Shown piece after piece: positions 1-6,433 of a DNA stretch of 6,472 bases (position 1 is the first letter of the stretch; every line of letters begins with the position of its first letter). The notes under the pieces were generated by a model, which made no database searches, was not told the origin of the DNA, and was given only the letters and a program-made list of their open reading frames with translations. The stretch comes from a bacterium (lineage in GTDB: Bacteria; UBA4055): assembly GCA_029559475.1 (NCBI GenBank), contig JAKQBN010000004.1:1-6472 (forward strand), written 5' to 3'. The translations under genes and the position numbers were made by a program.

Positions 1-1017
1 AATAGTGAATATGAGATCGATATCATAGTGATCTTAAAAATAATATGGCAGGGCCGGAAACTTATATCTCTGGTCGCGGCCACGTTCATTCTTCTCGCTG
101 TCGCTTATATTTTTATAGCCACTCCGCTTTACCGGAGCAAAATTACGCTTTATCCAACGGGAACAGGCGATCTGAACTCCCCGATGAGCGATATAGCCAG
201 ACAGTTCGGTGTCGCGGGGGTGTCTGAAGGATCAGGTAACTACAACATCCCTGATATAGCTAAAAGCCGCTCTCTGTCAAAGCGGATCGTGACGCATGAA
301 TGGCAGATAAAGGGCTACGATAAAAAGATCACCCTTCTCGACTATTTCAACGATATTTATGGTGAAGAGAAACCGGATTACGTACAGTCTGAACAGGACG
401 AAAAGGAATGGCGCGAAGACCTGATAAACAAGTACAGCGAATATATATCGGAGAAAAGGATAAGCACGAGCGAAGATGAGGATACAGGGCTTATCAAAGT
501 ATTTGTTGACATGGAGGATCCGGTGCTTGCGAGGGATATAGCGAACTACGTTTCCCTCTTCGTCACCAACTGGGTGAACGAAAGCCAGAAGGAATCAGTT
601 AAGGAGAATCTTGCATTTATCAACAACAGGGTCGATCTTCTTTTCGGCGAACTTCAGGCGGCAGAGGATGAACTGAAAAAATTCAGGGAGAACAACAGGA
701 ACATACTAAGTTCGCCCGACCTTCAGCTCGAGCTTCAGAGGCTTATGCGCCAGGTGTCCATCAAGCAGGAGGTTTACTTGACGCTTGTAAAGCAGAAAGA
801 GCTGAACCAGATCGAAGAGAACAAGAACATCAAGGTCGTCAGGATACTCGACGACGCGATAATCAAGCGCAAGCCCCACAAGCCCGATAAAGCTGTCATT
901 CTGCTTCTGTCGGTGATAATAGCTCTGCCTTTCGGATCTCTGCTCGTAATAATGAATTATTTTCTAGATTATAAAAAAATGATCGTCGGGGTCATTTCTT
1001 CAAAGAAGAAGGACTGA
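1..1017 (+). CDS. wzz: Wzz-type polysaccharide chain-length regulator, 5' end cut by the window
   Basis: This is a polysaccharide co-polymerase of the Wzz/FepE/Etk type, an inner-membrane protein that sets the length of chains built by Wzy. The frame is open from base 1 and its first residues, NSEYEIDII, resemble the acidic cytoplasmic N-terminus usual before the first membrane helix in Wzz proteins. I therefore treat the gene as starting outside the window. The GTG at 28 has no ribosome binding site and is probably internal. Counting from base 1 there are 338 residues: membrane helix 1 at about 21-41, a periplasmic domain, a charged coiled-coil stretch at about 192-272, a proline-bearing segment KRKPHKPDKA at 289-298, and helix 2 at about 298-321 with a short Lys-rich tail. 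No Walker motifs of a fused tyrosine autokinase are present. It is the only plus-strand gene and its 3' end overlaps the convergent polymerase gene by 26 bases. Family assignment is firm; the polymer it controls is inferred from the neighbours. Confidence 0.9.
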   Translation, partial: NSEYEIDIIVILKIIWQGRKLISLVAATFILLAVAYIFIATPLYRSKITLYPTGTGDLNSPMSDIARQFGVAGVSEGSGNYNIPDIAKSRSLSKRIVTHEWQIKGYDKKITLLDYFNDIYGEEKPDYVQSEQDEKEWREDLINKYSEYISEKRISTSEDEDTGLIKVFVDMEDPVLARDIANYVSLFVTNWVNESQKESVKENLAFINNRVDLLFGELQAAEDELKKFRENNRNILSSPDLQLELQRLMRQVSIKQEVYLTLVKQKELNQIEENKNIKVVRILDDAIIKRKPHKPDKAVILLLSVIIALPFGSLLVIMNYFLDYKKMIVGVISSKKKD

Positions 1018-1029
1018 CATCCGGTTTTT
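991..1029. terminator. Possible weak bidirectional terminator in the wzz/wzy convergent overlap
   Basis: A 6-base inverted repeat (TTCTTC at 996-1001, GAAGAA at 1005-1010, loop AAA) lies where the two convergent genes overlap. It is flanked by a second, partly matching arm pair, GTCA at 991-994 and TGAC at 1015-1018. A run of five T follows on the plus strand at 1025-1029. On the minus strand a run of seven T corresponds to A973-A979. The stem is AT-rich and the T-runs are not directly adjacent, so termination would be weak. The call rests on position and symmetry only. Confidence 0.28.
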
Positions 1030-2263
1030 CAGTATTCCTGTTAGAATAAAGAACGGGCATCGTAATAAAGAACGCAGTAAATAATGTACCCACATATCCC
1101 ATCGTAAAGAACGATGCGCTCTCGAAAGTCATATAAACGAAAAGCGCGATATAAGCAGAAAAATATACCGATGAAGGGTCTTTGTCGAAAGAGCGGATGT
1201 GCATTAGCCTGTTCAGTGTGAAACCGAATATCCCGAAATGCATTATTAAGTCTGCAAGACCTCCTCCGATCAGGGTCTCGACATAAAAGGAATGAAATTC
1301 CTTTAAATTGAATCCGAGCTCTCTTATAATGTCGACGCTGCTCAGGTAGCCTATGCCGAGAAGCCAGCTGTTATGATTAAGAACGTCAAAACCGGTCAGC
1401 CACAGAATGTCCCTGTCGCTCATGCCCACGTCGCTTCTTATGAGCATTCCCACGATGAAAGTTATGATCCTTTTATTCGACACCGCCAGAATTATTACTG
1501 TAATAAAAGACGCCGCGAGTACGATGTGCGAAGGTTTGATCTTCTTCTTTAGAAATACGAACATCAGGACGCAGAGGAATATCAGAGCGGAAGCCGTAGC
1601 CGTCCTGGAAAGCGTGATTATAAGGTTGATAAAGAAGAAAACATACGCGAAAAGAAGAAATCTCGAATTTTTCTGCACCCATAAAAAAGTACAGGCGACG
1701 ATCGATATGAAAAGAAGCTGTCCGAAAGTGTTCCTGTTAAAGTAGAAAGATGAAAAATTGAGAGTGAAAGGATTGTTGAAAGTGAGGATCTTCATTATGT
1801 CGGAAAAATTCACGATGAAATTGTAAAAGCAGGCTATAACGGATAAGATTACGATGGAAAGCATGAACCGGTTGAATGCCTCTTTTGATATCTTAAGTCC
1901 GGCGGGTATGCACAGGAACAGGAACACGCTCAAGAACCTAGATATAACGTTGATGATGTCGAAGAAATTTATGCTCGAGACTATCGATGAGCGCAGCACA
2001 GTGACGAGCTGGAACACGGAAAATATGAGGCCGAACGCTATATATCTCCAGTCGGTCTTTCTCTCCGTTGCCGATATGAAATATATGGTGATGACGAGGA
2101 CCTGAACGCCGAACATCGCTCCGACGAGGATCTGATAGAGAAAAGTCTCGAAAAGCGACGGCAGGGCTACTGAAACGAGCATAATAGGGAACAGGCCTAA
2201 AAGAATGCTCCAGAATAGTATCTTCGCATACCCGTCGTGATATTGCTTTAAGAGCGAGCTCAT
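992..2263 (-). CDS. wzy: O-antigen/polysaccharide polymerase, Wzy-like membrane protein
   Basis: This 423-residue protein is strongly hydrophobic, with about ten or more predicted membrane segments spread over its whole length, as in Wzy polymerases and O-antigen ligases. These enzymes join lipid-linked repeat units on the periplasmic face of the inner membrane. Supporting motifs are FNRNTFGQ (175-182), LSRTA (218-222) and a hydrophilic loop at about 276-330. That loop carries SDRDILW (282-288), LGIGYLSS (302-309) and EFHSFYVETLIGGG (322-335), the Arg/His-bearing pattern typical of the large periplasmic loop of this superfamily. Sequence conservation is low in this family, so ligase against polymerase is decided by context: a Wzx gene directly upstream and a Wzz gene next to it. 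The ATG overlaps the stop of the flippase gene as ATGA (4 bases), and GGTGA lies 7 bases upstream as a ribosome binding site, which points to translational coupling. The short hydrophilic tail overlaps the wzz 3' end. Confidence 0.85.
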   Translation of the reverse strand: MSSLLKQYHDGYAKILFWSILLGLFPIMLVSVALPSLFETFLYQILVGAMFGVQVLVITIYFISATERKTDWRYIAFGLIFSVFQLVTVLRSSIVSSINFFDIINVISRFLSVFLFLCIPAGLKISKEAFNRFMLSIVILSVIACFYNFIVNFSDIMKILTFNNPFTLNFSSFYFNRNTFGQLLFISIVACTFLWVQKNSRFLLFAYVFFFINLIITLSRTATASALIFLCVLMFVFLKKKIKPSHIVLAASFITVIILAVSNKRIITFIVGMLIRSDVGMSDRDILWLTGFDVLNHNSWLLGIGYLSSVDIIRELGFNLKEFHSFYVETLIGGGLADLIMHFGIFGFTLNRLMHIRSFDKDPSSVYFSAYIALFVYMTFESASFFTMGYVGTLFTAFFITMPVLYSNRNTEKPDVSPSSLKK

Positions 2264-3480
2264 TTAGTTGTCACCGGCTTCATAAGGCGGAGATATACCC
2301 CGAACTGTACGGCTCTCGAAAGACATACCGCCCAGGCGAATCCCGTGATCCCCCAGTAATAGCTGAAGATCAGTATGCTGACAAGGAATACGGCCACATA
2401 GACCACATTGGCGTAAAGGAATTTCTTAATGCTGTAGAACCTGATGATAACAGTTCTCACCAGATAAGAAACGATCGAAAGAGATGATGCCAGCGAAACG
2501 GGGATTATCAGAATGACGGCATTATCGAAATACTGCGGATATAAAAGCAGGACCGCCGCATAAGTCAAAACAGCTGAGAACACGGCCGCAGCCGCGAGCA
2601 GCGGGAATATCAGCCTGAACAGCATGCCTGTGATCCTGGGGCCGCTGCTGTCGTCCTTTTTCGAAATGACGGACAAAGCGTAGCTCGCGACCGGGTTATT
2701 GATCATGCCGAGGATCTTCGACATGGCGGACGCGCTGTAATATACTGCCATCGGCGCAGCTCCTAAGAGCGGATATATTATCAGCCTGTCGAGATAAATG
2801 ATCAGGTTCGTCATAAGTGATACTGCTCCGAGCTGTCCGTATTTTTTCACTGACTGTCCGAATTCATCCGTGAAGGTCATGTTGATCAGTCTGTCTTCAT
2901 CTCTCAGGCGGAAGAAAAGAACGGCGAGCATGGCGGCGGTCTCTCCCGCTGCGAAAGGCGCGAGAAAATATCCGTAACTGATCGCGGCCCAGATCCCGGG
3001 AAGCGATCCGATGCAGTAGGCCAGAGAAACCATGAAGATCTGAAAGAAGCGCTTTTCTAGCCTGAACGATGACATCGCGAAATATCGTGTGATGCCTAAT
3101 GAGCCAATAAAGCAGAATGTTATTATATCGGCAGGAGCAATGCCTGCGGTCAGACCGGTTATGATCAGCAGAACGGCACAGGATATCAGAAGCAGAGCCA
3201 GAGCGGGATGGAAATCGCCCGTCAGACCTTTCTCTTTATACCTGGTGTAAAGCACCATCCTGGTATTGCCGAGTTCATCGCCGACAGCGATGCACAGCAT
3301 ATTAAAGACCGTTATGAAAATTATTATCGACGAGAATTTCTCATCGCTGCCTGAGATCCTTGCGAGTAAAGGCATTATGACTATCTGCGTCATCCCTATA
3401 TAGATACCGAAAGCCAGGATGTTGTAAAGGCCGTCCTTTACTCCTGATCCGCCCGTATATTTATTTCTGAATAGATTCAT
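2260..3480 (-). CDS. wzx: Wzx-type polysaccharide flippase (MOP superfamily)
   Basis: This 406-residue protein has about twelve hydrophobic segments and the layout of the polysaccharide transporter branch of the MOP exporter superfamily. It would flip undecaprenyl-diphosphate-linked repeat units to the periplasmic side. The cytoplasmic N-terminus GGSGVKDGLYNILAFG (10-25) resembles the start of helix 1 in this family. The half-way helix contains YLDRLIIYPLLGAAPMAVYY (229-248), with the Asp-Arg pair and following small-residue turn common at helix 7 of Wzx proteins. The 406-residue length is slightly on the short side. Its first 20 bases overlap the end of the LicD gene, and its stop overlaps the polymerase start. 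No strong Shine-Dalgarno sequence is seen before the ATG (only an A-rich stretch), so translation probably depends on ribosomes finishing LicD. Lipid-linked repeat unit specificity cannot be read from the sequence. Confidence 0.87.
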   Translation of the reverse strand: MNLFRNKYTGGSGVKDGLYNILAFGIYIGMTQIVIMPLLARISGSDEKFSSIIIFITVFNMLCIAVGDELGNTRMVLYTRYKEKGLTGDFHPALALLLISCAVLLIITGLTAGIAPADIITFCFIGSLGITRYFAMSSFRLEKRFFQIFMVSLAYCIGSLPGIWAAISYGYFLAPFAAGETAAMLAVLFFRLRDEDRLINMTFTDEFGQSVKKYGQLGAVSLMTNLIIYLDRLIIYPLLGAAPMAVYYSASAMSKILGMINNPVASYALSVISKKDDSSGPRITGMLFRLIFPLLAAAAVFSAVLTYAAVLLLYPQYFDNAVILIIPVSLASSLSIVSYLVRTVIIRFYSIKKFLYANVVYVAVFLVSILIFSYYWGITGFAWAVCLSRAVQFGVYLRLMKPVTTK

Positions 3481-4285
3481 AACTTTTTTCGGTATCCCAG
3501 TATAGCGCGTGGACCGAAGAGTCCCTCATCTCTTTCGGAGGCACTCTCATATAGTCGCCGTACCTGAGTTCAAGGTATTTTTTTATGTTCTTCGGGCACA
3601 TCAGCATAGTATCTTCGAATTTTATCTCACCGTGACCGTCGAACAGATCGCTGCAGAATATACCCTGTTTAAAATTCGCTTTCGTAATGAAATAGCACCA
3701 GACGAAATCCTTATCGAGTCCGTCGTATTTATAGATCAGCCTGTACGAAAATTTTGAAAGCAAGCTTACAGGAAGTATTTTCAAAAGCAATAGCGCAGCT
3801 TTCTGAAATGAGCTCTTCGGTTTCCAGTTCCTTTGCGAAAGAGCAGCAAGGGTAACGAATTTCGAGCAGTAATAAACCGCTTTCTGAATGAACTTCGTCT
3901 CCGGACATTTATGCAGTATCATTATGTCGATGTAGATCCCGTGATGCATGTCTTTTTTGTCTTTATACACTTCCTCGATAAAAGCCGTGCCGTTCATTCT
4001 GACCTTGGCGTATTCAAGATAACCTTCAGTTATGCTCCATTCCTGAAGGACGAACCGCGGGTCGTTCTTGTCATAGAATGCGCGCCTGAACTTATCAAAC
4101 TGATCAAATGTCATGAAAATATCGAGGTCGTCATCCCATGGAATAAATCCGCCGTGCCTGACGGCCCCGAGCGCAGTTCCGCCCATAATGAAATACTCAA
4201 TGCCTTTTTCGCGGCACAGAGAGTCCGTGAATTTCATGATCTCGAGTATTTTCAGCTGAACGTCGCGGACGGATTTTCCGGTCAT
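3461..4285 (-). CDS. licD: LicD-family phosphotransferase
   Basis: This 274-residue protein belongs to the LicD family, nucleotidyltransferase-fold enzymes that move a phospho-alcohol (phosphocholine in Haemophilus and pneumococcus; ribitol phosphate in the related eukaryotic fukutin/FKRP proteins) from a CDP-linked donor to a glycan. The signature is complete at the N-terminus: an amphipathic helix VQLKILEIMKFTDSLC (9-24), GGTALGAVRHGGFIPW (35-50), then the metal-binding cluster DDDLDI (51-56). The length is normal. There is no signal peptide, so it should act in the cytoplasm on the lipid-linked unit. The gene follows the NodB-fold gene after a 10-base gap. A weak AGG that shares bases with the preceding TAG stop is the only ribosome binding site candidate. 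Its likely donor-making partner is the cytidylyltransferase two genes upstream. Which alcohol is transferred is not known; phosphocholine, glycerol phosphate or another CDP-linked group are all possible. Confidence 0.9.
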   Translation of the reverse strand: MTGKSVRDVQLKILEIMKFTDSLCREKGIEYFIMGGTALGAVRHGGFIPWDDDLDIFMTFDQFDKFRRAFYDKNDPRFVLQEWSITEGYLEYAKVRMNGTAFIEEVYKDKKDMHHGIYIDIMILHKCPETKFIQKAVYYCSKFVTLAALSQRNWKPKSSFQKAALLLLKILPVSLLSKFSYRLIYKYDGLDKDFVWCYFITKANFKQGIFCSDLFDGHGEIKFEDTMLMCPKNIKKYLELRYGDYMRVPPKEMRDSSVHALYWDTEKSYESIQK

Positions 4286-4295
4286 ACAACAAAAC

Positions 4296-5129
4296 CTATA
4301 TTTTTTTCGCTAAATAATAGAATCTGCCCATCAGCCTCTTCATTCCGGGTATTTTTAAAGAGACCTTAGCCGAAGTTCTTATGATCCTGAACGCGGAATC
4401 TTTTACGCATGCTTTTAAAGTACTTTCGTGCCATCTGTGCGGATGCGTGCTGATGATCACAGAACTTTCTCCGGCCGCTTTCAGAACGTTATCCAAAGAG
4501 GGCAGAGGAATATCCTTTTCAGAACTCGGGATAACATCGTTGTTCTCGGGATCATATATGATCTTCCAGCCGTAACCCGCGTCGGAAATATATTTATAGC
4601 CGGCTCCGATCCTGCTTCTAAAATTCACCATTATCTCGGAGATAACGCGGAAGCGCTCCGCAGTTCCCGCGTCCCTGAAAAGGTCGCGGTTCGACGAATA
4701 CCCTTTTCGTTCGACCACCGGATTCCCGTGCTGGCAGACGGTCGTTACAGTAAAGCCGCATTTTCTGAATTTCTCAGCGTTCTTTTCGAATTCGTCAGCA
4801 GCTCTGACAATATCGCCTCTGCACTGGTCCATCACATCGTGATGATATGACACTTCATGCCCGAGAGATTGTATATTTTTTAAAATATCAATATTCTTTT
4901 CTGAACAGAGCAGGTAAGCCTGAACGTAATAGACGCCTTTGTGACCGTGTCTGTTCTCGATGTTTGCCATCCGCAGGGCTTTTGCGGGATCCGTCTCCAC
5001 GTCATGCTTTAGAACGAGAAAGCGAGTAAGAGGTTTTTCTTTAAGAAGGAATGATGGCTGAACGCTATTAATGCCGGCGTTTTTAAGACCGATACAGAAC
5101 TTTTCCCACTGACTGAATATAAACGGCAT
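4296..5129 (-). CDS. Polysaccharide deacetylase-like (NodB-fold) protein
   Basis: This 277-residue protein looks like a divergent member of the NodB/carbohydrate esterase 4 superfamily, whose enzymes remove acetyl groups from sugars using a metal bound by one Asp and two His. The first metal motif appears as LKHDVETDP (40-48), with D43 in the place of the usual catalytic Asp pair. The second appears as GHEVSYHHD (90-98), where H96 aligns with the first His but the His expected four residues later is M100; H97 or D98 may substitute. A late STHPHRWH (227-234) fits the C-terminal His motif. Similar variants with KHDV or RHDV and a GHE-x-x-x-H motif are found in O-antigen clusters (WbmS-like group), where the function is mostly inferred. 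No signal peptide is seen, so it would act in the cytoplasm before export, unlike classical secreted deacetylases. Its start lies one base after the stop of the cytidylyltransferase gene. Activity is uncertain. Confidence 0.72.
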   Translation of the reverse strand: MPFIFSQWEKFCIGLKNAGINSVQPSFLLKEKPLTRFLVLKHDVETDPAKALRMANIENRHGHKGVYYVQAYLLCSEKNIDILKNIQSLGHEVSYHHDVMDQCRGDIVRAADEFEKNAEKFRKCGFTVTTVCQHGNPVVERKGYSSNRDLFRDAGTAERFRVISEIMVNFRSRIGAGYKYISDAGYGWKIIYDPENNDVIPSSEKDIPLPSLDNVLKAAGESSVIISTHPHRWHESTLKACVKDSAFRIIRTSAKVSLKIPGMKRLMGRFYYLAKKI

Positions 5130-5130
5130 T

Positions 5131-5562
5131 TTATCTGCCGTAGATCTGATTTAGGACTTCTTTTAAAAGCGTTGATGAAATGTGACTGGTGTAGGGGATG
5201 TATTCAACGCACCCGCCGTGATCGCGCATATATCTGTCGGTATGTTCAAAAACTTCGCTTCCTTTCCAGTCGTCGCCAACGAACATTACGTCGAATTTAT
5301 ATTTATCAAAAGCGGCAATTTTGTCTCTTGTTTCCTGCGGAACTACCTCGTCAACATACCTGATCGCCTCGACGATCGCTTTTCTTTCTTCGTAGCAGAT
5401 CACCGGCTTCTTGTTCTTATAACTCTGCACAAGTTCATCGGTGCTGACCGCGACTATCAGATATTCGCACTGCTCCTTAGCTTTCTTCAAAAGGTTCAAA
5501 TGCCCTATGTGGAAAAGGTCGTAAACACCTGAGGTGTAGCCTTTCTTATATTTTTTTTGCAT
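5131..5562 (-). CDS. TagD-like cytidylyltransferase (CDP-alcohol synthesis)
   Basis: This 143-residue protein is a small nucleotidyltransferase of the HxGH class, close in size to glycerol-3-phosphate cytidylyltransferase (TagD). It would join CTP and an alcohol phosphate to give a CDP-alcohol and pyrophosphate. The nucleotide-binding segment is GVYDLFHIGHLNLLKKAK (12-29) with HIGH at 18-21. A conserved GDDWKGS segment follows in the second half, and the C-terminal signature is YTSHISST (124-131), standing where TagD has RTEGISTT. The Arg-to-Tyr change is shared, to my memory, with a TagD-related subfamily found in surface polysaccharide clusters; the His in place of Gly looks less usual. It most likely supplies the CDP-linked donor for the LicD protein two genes downstream. 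The start codon lies inside the last 17 bases of the glycosyltransferase gene, preceded by GGGA, and codons 2-4 contain an A8 run. The substrate (glycerol phosphate, phosphocholine or other) cannot be fixed from sequence. Confidence 0.85.
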   Translation of the reverse strand: MQKKYKKGYTSGVYDLFHIGHLNLLKKAKEQCEYLIVAVSTDELVQSYKNKKPVICYEERKAIVEAIRYVDEVVPQETRDKIAAFDKYKFDVMFVGDDWKGSEVFEHTDRYMRDHGGCVEYIPYTSHISSTLLKEVLNQIYGR

Positions 5563-6433
5563 GGAACATCCCGATAGTTTTTTTTATTATTTTCTTCCTC
5601 GCGAAATTATGGAACACGAAAGCCCTTAACCTGTTCGGCATAAGCACCTGAAGTACGTATCTTATGGCGACATTGTGAAAGTAGACGGGATACGATATTA
5701 TTCTGTTGTCGAGCATGTATTTCTGGATCCCCTTTTCGCTTTCGTAGTATTTTCTGCCTCCCCTTCTTTCATAGGTATCTTCAGTGACCCTTACCATCAC
5801 AAGGCTTTCCTTGATGTTTTTGAACTTGAAGCCTTTCTGAAACATCCTTATCCACAGATAATAATCCTCGTCGCAGTACCAGTCCTGATAGCCTCCGGCA
5901 TCAGTAACGTCTTTAAGCCGGAACATTACGGTCATCTGATTGAAAGGACATCTGAATTTCATATAGCGTTTTATCGCTTTATCATCTTCAGGGATGTCCC
6001 TGATGCCGATCACGTTGTCAGGTGTTCCGATGAATTCGCTTATGTCACTTCCAACTATACTCAGTTCCGGATCATCCGCGAAGCAGGCGAGTTGTTTTTC
6101 GAACCTGTCGGGAACGCAGATGTCATCGGAGTCCATTAGTGCGACGAGCGGACGCGAGCATTTTTCAAGTCCGGACCTTCTCGCTATTCCGTGACCGGAA
6201 TTCTTTTCCAGTCTTACCGATTTGAAGAACGGGTACTGTTCGAACCTTTTTATCTCCGCATCGAGCTTTTCCGGTACAGGACCGTCCACCGTCAGTATAA
6301 TCTCGTCCGGCTTTACGTTCTGTTCTATGACGCTTTCGACCGCTTCTCTAAAGTGGTCAGGATCGTCTTAGTAGTAAACGCACATCGCAACGGAAAAGCC
6401 GCCCGAAATGCTTTTATTATCTTTATCATTCAT
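5546..6433 (-). pseudogene. Family 2 glycosyltransferase interrupted by an in-frame TAA
   Basis: The frame from the ATG at 6433 to the TAA at 5546 encodes a GT-A fold family 2 glycosyltransferase of 295 codons, which would add a sugar from a nucleotide donor to the growing repeat unit at the cytoplasmic membrane face. The N-terminal strand FSVAMCVYY (13-21) is followed by TAA at codon 22 (6368-6370). The frame then continues as DDPDHFREAVESV and EIILTVDGP, a textbook continuation. Later motifs are the metal-binding MDSDD (100-104), the GGY at 180-182 and the acceptor-side DEDYYLW (188-194). A gene caller would restart at the GTG at 6289, giving 247 residues, but that product lacks the first strand and helix of the donor-binding fold and has no ribosome binding site. 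Upstream of the ATG an AGGAG at 6446-6450 sits 12 bases away, rather far. The 3' end overlaps the cytidylyltransferase gene by 17 bases. A sequencing error would restore a normal enzyme; otherwise the gene is a very fresh pseudogene. Confidence 0.83.

Noticed and set aside
1407-1745. A 112-codon plus-strand open frame inside the polymerase gene
   Set aside because: It is antisense to membrane segments and a conserved loop of Wzy and has no recognisable content.
3461-4285. Assigning the LicD gene a phosphocholine-specific role
   Set aside because: No choline kinase or transporter lies in the window, and LicD relatives transfer other phospho-alcohols as well.
3833-4369. A 178-codon plus-strand open frame opposite the LicD gene
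   Set aside because: The opposite strand carries the complete LicD signature. The antisense frame has no recognisable motif or ribosome binding site and runs across the 3' end of a second gene; it is a by-product of codon bias.
5675-6139. A 154-codon plus-strand open frame opposite the glycosyltransferase
   Set aside because: It lies entirely antisense to the conserved glycosyltransferase domain, and its translation looks like the reverse reading of GT motifs rather than a protein family.
6368-6370. The internal TAA as evidence of a reassigned stop codon
   Set aside because: TAA ends the LicD, cytidylyltransferase and glycosyltransferase genes at natural family lengths, so it is an ordinary stop here.
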